From assembly GCF_000494755.1 (NCBI RefSeq), contig NC_022657.1, forward strand, positions 8,276,001-8,340,000: DNA of 64,000 bases, given 5' to 3'. The notes below the pieces were generated by a model. It was not told the origin of the DNA. It saw only the letters and a list, made by a program, of their open reading frames with translations, and did no database searches. Below are positions 58,898-64,000 of this stretch, in pieces; position 1 is the stretch's first letter; each line of letters starts with the position of its first letter. The position numbers and the translations under genes are program-made. The DNA comes from Amorphoplanes friuliensis DSM 7358 (GTDB lineage Bacteria; Actinomycetota; Actinomycetes; Mycobacteriales; Micromonosporaceae).

Positions 58898-59077
58898 ATG
58901 GGCTTCATGGACAAGGCCAAGGACATGGCCGACAAGCACGACGAGCAGGTCGACCAGGGCCTCGAGAAGGCCGGTGACCAGATCGACGCGCGCACCGGCA
59001 ACAAGCACTCGGACCAGATCGACAAGGGTGTGGACCAGGCTCAGGCCCGTACAGGCGCCGGCGACACCCAGCAGTAG
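58898..59077 (+). CDS. MT0933-type antitoxin-like protein, copy 2
   Basis: A 59-residue paralogue of the preceding protein, starting MGFMDKAKDMADKHDEQVDQ and ending RTGAGDTQQ, so the pair arose by tandem duplication. GGAAGGGG (58885-58892) is the ribosome site, partly held in a hairpin. The DQIDKGVDQAQARTG tail is nearly the same as the DKGVDEAQKRTG tail of copy 1. No toxin gene is found here either. Confidence 0.75.
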   Translation: MGFMDKAKDMADKHDEQVDQGLEKAGDQIDARTGNKHSDQIDKGVDQAQARTGAGDTQQ

Positions 59078-59107
59078 TGGCCTTCGCTCCGGCAGCCGCT
59101 GACGGTC

Positions 59108-59500
59108 TCAGATCGCCAGCGGCTCCGGGGGCGGGTCGTCGTCCATAGCGAAGAGCATCGGATGCACCGCCAGGCGGTGGTCCCGCTCGCGGCAGCGTGA
59201 CGGCGGCAGCAGCGACGACCGGTGCTCCGGGTGTTCCCCGCAGTGCCGCATCGCCCGGCCGACCGCATCGCTGTGATGCCGGCCGCCGCCGTATTCACCA
59301 CAGCTGTCACAGTCCCACCGCCAGTAGGCGGGGCCGTCGTCCGACGACGCGTGCCGCCTGATCTTCAGCGGTGGTCCGGCGCGGTGCTGCGCAGCCGCGA
59401 GGATCGCCGCCATGTCGTCCGCCGCCGGCGGCCCTGCGGCCCGTACCGGCCGGCCGCCGATGATCTCGGCCAGCGCGCTGGTCCCCGTACCCGACACCAC
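59108..59500 (-). CDS. Unknown Cys/His-rich small protein
   Basis: A 130-residue protein with no recognised family. The centre holds CDSCGEYGGGRHHSDAVGRA, then RHCGEHPEHR: CxxC followed by spaced His and Cys, as in a zinc-binding knuckle. The Met/Asp-rich C-terminus MLFAMDDDPPPEPLAI has no signal or membrane segment. GGAGGTGA upstream gives a good ribosome site for GTG 59497 or GTG 59500. It is divergent from the MEDS-domain gene by 176 bp. It may be an orphan DNA- or metal-binding protein. Confidence 0.55.
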   Translation of the reverse strand: MVSGTGTSALAEIIGGRPVRAAGPPAADDMAAILAAAQHRAGPPLKIRRHASSDDGPAYWRWDCDSCGEYGGGRHHSDAVGRAMRHCGEHPEHRSSLLPPSRCRERDHRLAVHPMLFAMDDDPPPEPLAI

Positions 59501-59676
59501 TCACCTCCGGAATTCATTGATCGGCCCAGTGTGGACCGCGGTCCCGGGCGGACACGGGGGTTTCACGTATCAGGGTGCATCTGTTCACTCGCAGTGGTGC
59601 ATCGCGCACGTTCGGCTTCCGAAGACCGGTGGGCCCGGTGTTACCGTGGTCGATCGGCGGCACGGGAGGTGGCGAG

Positions 59677-60630
59677 GTGCGAGGCAGCGACGCAACCCTG
59701 GTCCGTCCCCGATTCCTGCACTCGGCGTTCTTCTACGACACCGACGACGCCTACTCCATCGCGCTGGCGGCGTTCGTCCGTGAGGGCCTGGCCAGGGACG
59801 AAGCGGTCGCTGTCGTCTCCGGGCGTGACCACACCGGGCTGCTGCGTGACGCGCTCGGCGAGGACGCCACGGAGGTTCGCTTCCTGCCCGCCGAGGACTG
59901 GTACGTCCGTCCCGTCCGGACCATCGCCGGCTGGGCACACCTGCTGAAGGCCACGACGGCGAGCGGACGCTCCGGGACCAGGCTCGTCGGTCACGCACCC
60001 TTCACCCAGGGACTTCAGAGCTGGGTACGGTTCGAGTCCGCCCTCAACCGGTCCCTGGACGGCCTCCCCGGACACCTCCTCTGCCCGTACGACCGGGGCG
60101 CGCTCCCGGACGACGCGGTGCTCGGCGCCGGGCGCACCCATCCGCGGCTGCACGACGGCGGTGACTGGGTGGACAGCACGGGATACGAATCCCCGGAACA
60201 GCTGCTGATCGAGGTGCCCGAGCCGCCCTACCCGGTGGCGGGAGAACCGATCATCGCCGTACCGGTGACGGAGGCCGTGGCCGACCTGCGCGCTCAGGTC
60301 CGCGGCCGGGCGGACGCGGAGGGCTGGTTGTCTCCCGACCGGGTCGAAAACCTCGTGCTGGCGCTCACCGAGGTCGCGACCAACGGTGTCCGGCACGGTG
60401 GTGAGCACCGGGAGCTGCGGGTCTGGCTGACCGACACCGCGGTGGTCTGCGAGGTGACCGACGACGGCCGGGTGCCGCCCGGTCCGCTGGCCGGTTATCT
60501 GCCGCCGCGGCCCGGCATGATCGGCGGCATGGGTCTGTGGCTGGTCCAGCAGCTCTGCGACGCCATGGCGATCCACTCCGCGGACGGGGTGACCCGGGCG
60601 CGCTTCGCCCTGCGGCGCGACCTCCCCTGA
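59677..60630 (+). CDS. MEDS-domain/HATPase sensor protein
   Basis: A 317-residue soluble protein combining an N-terminal MEDS sensory domain (residues about 5-175; FLHSAFFYDTDDAYSIALAA, RPVRTIAGWAHLLKA) with a GHKL ATPase domain (N-box LALTEVATNGVRHGG, GMGLWLVQQLCD). Such proteins are thought to act as anti-sigma regulators that read a small molecule through MEDS. No STAS or sigma partner is adjacent. GTG 59677 has GGGAGG about 7 nt upstream, so it is preferred over longer frames. Divergent from the Cys/His protein; the KR-DH gene follows after 107 bp. Confidence 0.83.
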   Translation: MRGSDATLVRPRFLHSAFFYDTDDAYSIALAAFVREGLARDEAVAVVSGRDHTGLLRDALGEDATEVRFLPAEDWYVRPVRTIAGWAHLLKATTASGRSGTRLVGHAPFTQGLQSWVRFESALNRSLDGLPGHLLCPYDRGALPDDAVLGAGRTHPRLHDGGDWVDSTGYESPEQLLIEVPEPPYPVAGEPIIAVPVTEAVADLRAQVRGRADAEGWLSPDRVENLVLALTEVATNGVRHGGEHRELRVWLTDTAVVCEVTDDGRVPPGPLAGYLPPRPGMIGGMGLWLVQQLCDAMAIHSADGVTRARFALRRDLP

Positions 60631-60737
60631 GCCAGGTGAACGCGGCACGTTTCCCGGCGTAGCAGCCGGGTGCTGTGTCCAGATTGGTACAGGCGTGCTC
60701 CGCGCCCGACAGCCAGTACCGATCGAGGAGTGACCCC

Positions 60738-63356
60738 GTGCCGCAGATACCCCTGTCCGAGACCTCGCCGCCGCCCGCGGCCGACGCGCCGGGTTGGGAG
60801 GTGCTGGAGTTGGCGCGGCGCACCGCCGAGGCACATGCGACCTTCCAACGGCTGATGACCGAGGCGCACGTGGAATATCTGCGCGTCACCGAGACGATCC
60901 TGGCCGGACGCCTCGCCGCAGCCCCGGTCAGCGGCTTGCCGGCCGAATCCGCTCGGATCAGCCCCGGTCCGGACACCGCTCCTGTCAGCGCAGCTCAACC
61001 TGCGATCGACGCTCCCGCTGTCCGCGTGGCGCCGGTCGTGCCGGTCATGCCGGTCGTGCCGGCCCCCGCCCCGACGACAGTCCCGGCCCAGCCGGACCGC
61101 CAGGGCACACCACCAGCCGCACCGCCGGCGGCACCCCCGGCCGTGCCCCAGGCTGCAGCCCCAACCGCACCGTCGGCCGCACCCCCGGCCGTACCGTCGG
61201 CCGATGAGAAGCCGGAGTCGGCGTCGAAGCCGGAGTCGGCGTCGAAGCCGGAGTCGGCGTCGAAGCCCGAGCCGCTCTTCACCGCCGAGCCTCTGCTCGA
61301 CATCCCGGCTCCGCCGGTTCCCCCGATCGCCGTTGTGCCGGAGATCGTTCCGGAGGTTCCGTTCCCGGAGGGCGGCGTGCTGGTGCGGCCGGCACCGTCC
61401 TGGGTGGAGACGCCGCTGGGTGGCGCACCGCTCCCCGGCCTGGACGCCGGTCCGGTGCACGTCGTCGACGGTGGCAGCGGCCTCGCCGCCGCGGTGGCTG
61501 CCGAGCTGACCGGGCGCGGCGTCACGGCCGAGGCGAGTGACGGCTGGGGTACCGGCGGGGTTGTCTTCCTGGGTGGCATGGCCCGCCCGGAGGTTCCCGA
61601 GGACGCCATCGACACCCAGCTCGCCGCCCTGCGGCTGGCGCGTGAGGGCCGGGACGGCGGGGTCTTCGTGACCGTGGCCGACACCGCCGTCCGGCCTGCC
61701 GGCGCCTGGCTCGGCGGCCTGCACGGGCTCGCCACTACCATCGGCGGGGAACGCGCCGCGGTGTCGGTCGAGTGCGAACGCGGCGACCGTGGCCCGGCCG
61801 CCGTCGCGGTGCTGATCGCCGACGAGCTCACCCGCGGCGCCGGGGACCGGCGGGTCCGGCTGGCTGCGGACGGCACCCGCACGACCGGACGGCCGGCCCG
61901 TCCCGAGCTGTCGGACTGGCCCGGCCTGGTCCTCGGACCGGACCAGCGGATCGGCGCCGACTCCATCGTGCTGGCCCACGACGGCGGTGCGGCTCTGGTC
62001 GAGCTGGCCCGTGAGACGAAGTGCCGGCTGGTCCTGCTCGGTCACACACCGCTCAACGAGGAGCCGCCGGGTCTGACCGACGCCCACGACGAGCGGGCCA
62101 TCCTGCGGAAGTTCGCTGCCGGCACGGGCGGCCCGGACGGACTCGCCGGCATGCGGTCACGGGCCCGTGCGGTGCTGGCCGTGCGGGAGATCCGCGCCAC
62201 GATCGAGGCCTGCGAGGCGGCCGGTGCCCGGGTCCGCTATCTCAGTGTCGACACCGCCGAGGCGCTGGTCACGGCCCTCGACCGGGTCCGCGCCGACTGG
62301 GGACCGATCACGGCTCTGCTGCACGGCCCGGTGCAGGAGCCGGCGGAGAAGACCGACACGGTGGCGGGTGCCCAGCTCACCGACCTGGCCGCCGTGCTCG
62401 CGGCGACCGCGCGGGATCCGCTCGAGACGATCGTGCTCTTCTCCGCCCGCAAGGACCACGCCCTGGTCGCGGCGGCTCTCGACCGGGTCGCCGAGGCCGA
62501 GCAGGTACGCCGCCCCGGCTGCCTCGTGCGCTCGCTGACGTGGAACTCCGCGCGTACCGAGAAGGTCCAGCCGGAGCGTGCACGGCCCGGCACCGTCTCG
62601 GTGAGCGCTGAGGCGTACCCGTGGATCGGTGACCACCGGCCGCAGGACGTGCCGATCCTGCCGCCGGCCGCCGGTCTGGGCTGGATGGCCGCGGCCGTCA
62701 GGGCGCGGGAGCCGGAGGCCGTGCTCACCGGATTCCGCGTGCTGCGCGCGGTCGCGACGGCCGAGCCGCAGACGGTCTCGATCACGACGTCGGGCCGTGA
62801 GGTGTCGCTGATCAACGGCGCCGGTGAGCCGTGTTTCCGGGCCCGGTTCGGTGCACCCGGCCCCGACCGTGAGTGGCGGCCCACCGGCGATCCGGCGCGT
62901 TTCCCGGGGTCGTCGATCTACGCGGGCCGGCCGCTGTTCCACGGTCCGCTGCTGCGGGCGATCCGCTCGCTGGGGGAGATCGGCCCGGCCGGGGTCGTCG
63001 GTACGGTCCTCGGCGCGAAGGCGCTGGGCTGGGCCGACGACGACCTGCCGGTGGATCTCCCCGCGCTGGACGGCGCGATGCAGCTCAGCGGGGTCTGGGC
63101 GATGGACGAGCACCGCCCGGTGCTGCCGATGGGCATGGCCGAGTGCCGGATCCACCGCTGGGGGCGCCTGCCCGGCCCCGCGCTCTGCGTGGTGGCCGAC
63201 GGCCGGCGTGACGATCACGGTGCCCGGTGCGACACCGCGCTGGTCGGCCCGGACGGCGAGCTGTGGATGGAACTGCTCGGCATCGAGTTCGTGGCGTTGC
63301 CGGCGGACGCGCCCGCGCTCAGCGCGCCGCGACCAGACCCAGCGAACTGGGCCTGA
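60738..63356 (+). CDS. Orphan ketoreductase-dehydratase protein of PUFA/polyketide-synthase type
   Basis: An 872-residue protein resembling the C-terminal half of a PfaA-like synthase. N-terminal helix WEVLELARRTAEAHATFQRL resembles the post-acyltransferase linker; an Ala/Pro-rich low-complexity stretch (about 60-200) occupies the place where ACP repeats would be; a ketoreductase Rossmann domain begins at VHVVDGGSGLAAAVAAELT (about 240); a PS-DH hotdog domain begins about 628. Key residues look altered: the YxxxN of KR is missing near 565-590 and the first DH motif reads DHRPQDVPILP, lacking the usual Gly, though DGAMQ near 777 is kept. No KS, AT or ACP domain is present. GTG 60738 has GAGGAG 7 nt upstream. 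Confidence 0.72.
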   Translation: MPQIPLSETSPPPAADAPGWEVLELARRTAEAHATFQRLMTEAHVEYLRVTETILAGRLAAAPVSGLPAESARISPGPDTAPVSAAQPAIDAPAVRVAPVVPVMPVVPAPAPTTVPAQPDRQGTPPAAPPAAPPAVPQAAAPTAPSAAPPAVPSADEKPESASKPESASKPESASKPEPLFTAEPLLDIPAPPVPPIAVVPEIVPEVPFPEGGVLVRPAPSWVETPLGGAPLPGLDAGPVHVVDGGSGLAAAVAAELTGRGVTAEASDGWGTGGVVFLGGMARPEVPEDAIDTQLAALRLAREGRDGGVFVTVADTAVRPAGAWLGGLHGLATTIGGERAAVSVECERGDRGPAAVAVLIADELTRGAGDRRVRLAADGTRTTGRPARPELSDWPGLVLGPDQRIGADSIVLAHDGGAALVELARETKCRLVLLGHTPLNEEPPGLTDAHDERAILRKFAAGTGGPDGLAGMRSRARAVLAVREIRATIEACEAAGARVRYLSVDTAEALVTALDRVRADWGPITALLHGPVQEPAEKTDTVAGAQLTDLAAVLAATARDPLETIVLFSARKDHALVAAALDRVAEAEQVRRPGCLVRSLTWNSARTEKVQPERARPGTVSVSAEAYPWIGDHRPQDVPILPPAAGLGWMAAAVRAREPEAVLTGFRVLRAVATAEPQTVSITTSGREVSLINGAGEPCFRARFGAPGPDREWRPTGDPARFPGSSIYAGRPLFHGPLLRAIRSLGEIGPAGVVGTVLGAKALGWADDDLPVDLPALDGAMQLSGVWAMDEHRPVLPMGMAECRIHRWGRLPGPALCVVADGRRDDHGARCDTALVGPDGELWMELLGIEFVALPADAPALSAPRPDPANWA
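61209..61262 (+). repeat. In-frame 18-bp repeat coding KPESAS
   Basis: Three perfect 18-bp copies (61209-61226, 61227-61244, 61245-61262) encode a KPESAS hexapeptide three times in the linker of the KR-DH protein, with a partial fourth (KPEP). This is recent slippage in a low-complexity linker. Confidence 0.9.
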
Positions 63357-64000
63357 CACCGGGAAAGACGCCCGCGACGTCGGTGACACCGCAGCGGGCC
63401 CGCAGGATCTCACCGATCACCGCACGGTAGTCGGTCGTCACGGCCAGGTCGCCGTCCACCAGCTGGGCGGCGGCCAGGCCCGGCCAGCGGCCGTGCACCT
63501 TCCCACCCCGGACCCCTCCCCCGAGTACGAGCATCGTGTTGCCGTACCCGTGGTCGAGACCCCCCGAGCCGTTCTGCGCGACGCGGCGGCCGAACTCGCT
63601 GACCGTGACCAGGGTGACCCGGGCCAGACCGGCAGCGCCGAGGTCGGTGGCGAACGCCGCCAGCGCCTCGGCCAGGTCCGCCAGGTGGTCGTACATCTTC
63701 TTGCCCGGTGCGGCGGTGCCGAGGTTCTCGTGCATGTCCCAGTCGCCGGAGTCGACGGTCGCGCTCATCAGGCCGATGTCCGCCTTGACCAGCCGGGCGA
63801 CATCGCGCAGCGCCGCCCCCAGATCCGTGTCCGGGTACACCGCGCCGTTCGCCGGCGTGTACCCCGCGGTCTTCAGCGTGCGGGTCGTGGCGAGAGCACC
63901 CGTGGTCATTGCCGTGGTCGCCGCCAGTGCTTCCGGGGCTCCGGCGTACAGGGCGGCCATGGTCGCGGCCATCGGCCGGGTCCTGTCCTCGCCGGATAGC
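63319..64000 (-). CDS. DUF1501 (sulfatase-like fold) protein, 3' part
   Basis: C-terminal ~227 residues of a DUF1501 protein; its start lies beyond the window at 64000. Family features are IGLMSATVDSGDWDMHENLG, then VTLVTVSEFGRRVAQNGSGG and LDHGYGNTMLVLGGGVRGG, with conserved Asp, His and Glu residues similar to the metal-binding alkaline-phosphatase-like fold. Function is unknown; a DUF1800 partner is commonly adjacent but would be outside this window. It converges with the KR-DH gene, overlapping by 38 bp. Confidence 0.85.
   Translation of the reverse strand, partial: LSGEDRTRPMAATMAALYAGAPEALAATTAMTTGALATTRTLKTAGYTPANGAVYPDTDLGAALRDVARLVKADIGLMSATVDSGDWDMHENLGTAAPGKKMYDHLADLAEALAAFATDLGAAGLARVTLVTVSEFGRRVAQNGSGGLDHGYGNTMLVLGGGVRGGKVHGRWPGLAAAQLVDGDLAVTTDYRAVIGEILRARCGVTDVAGVFPGVRPSSLGLVAAR

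Noticed and set aside
1..64000. tRNA, rRNA, prophage or insertion sequence
   Set aside because: No cloverleaf-like sequence, rRNA segment, transposase, integrase or phage structural gene was recognised; this was by reading only, without a covariance-model search.

Overview
The window is chromosomal DNA of a very high-GC actinomycete. GTG starts are frequent, ATGA or GTGA stop/start overlaps are common, and coding density is high. Gene content and order point to a filamentous, Micromonosporaceae-type (Actinoplanes-like) organism: fused Kgd, nickel SodN with SodX, WhiB-family proteins, a SigR/RsrA-type pair next to bL37 and a biotin-carrier protein, DUF5709 and DUF6104 proteins, and secreted glycanases. 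This placement is inference; no rRNA or species marker is present. I saw no prophage, insertion sequence, tRNA, rRNA or CRISPR array.

Layout. 0.1-4 kb: two-component pair, then an N-acyltransferase/O-acyltransferase pair of the ornithine-lipid type. 4-6 kb: ABC-2 export pair. 6-11 kb: kgd with a strong terminator, then a DUF6104 protein coupled to a small ATPase. 10.8-14.7 kb: two ABC half-exporters joined by a 60-codon bridge frame made of 33-bp repeats. 14.8-18 kb: pta-ackA. 18-22.6 kb: a repeat array, a decayed nucleotidyltransferase, a lipoprotein hydrolase, a quinone reductase and malic enzyme. 22.7-27.4 kb: divergent sodX/sodN, GNAT, anti-sigma-like protein, GntR regulator, lipid kinase, and whiB1/wblE behind two CRP-like operators. 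27.7-28.0 kb: a 62-bp tandem repeat array. 28.1-31.8 kb: sulfite assimilation (leader peptide, sir, zinc-ribbon protein, cysH, siroheme chelatase).

31.8-45.4 kb: GT-C glycosyltransferase, pdtaS and a HEAT-like partner, SIS isomerase, TPR protein, biotin-carrier protein, bL37, anti-sigma factor, SigR/SigH, hydrolase, a second WhiB protein, SRAP, aroA, rsgA and hisN. The order whiB1, pdtaS, biotin protein, rshA, sigH, SRAP, aroA, rsgA matches M. tuberculosis Rv3219-Rv3228 with insertions. 45.4-50.1 kb: permease, STAS-ATPase protein, DUF5709, NarL-type two-component pair, another anti-sigma-like protein. 50.2-56.4 kb: cell-wall and glycan block (degenerate GH16, active GH16-CBM13, class A PBP, GH46 chitosanase). 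56.4-64 kb: malQ, two MT0933-type antitoxin-like proteins, a small Cys/His protein, a MEDS-ATPase protein, an orphan ketoreductase-dehydratase protein of polyketide/PUFA-synthase type, and the 3' part of a DUF1501 gene.

How it works together. Central carbon overflow (Kgd, malic enzyme, Pta-AckA), thiol and oxidative-stress control (SigR pair with a visible autoregulatory promoter, SodN, two WhiB proteins) and sulfur assimilation with a cysteine-type leader form a coherent redox and metabolism neighbourhood. The least explained elements are the repeat-built translational bridge between the ABC genes, the two tandem arrays that both sit between convergent gene ends, the KR-DH orphan, and the GH16 paralogue lacking its nucleophile.
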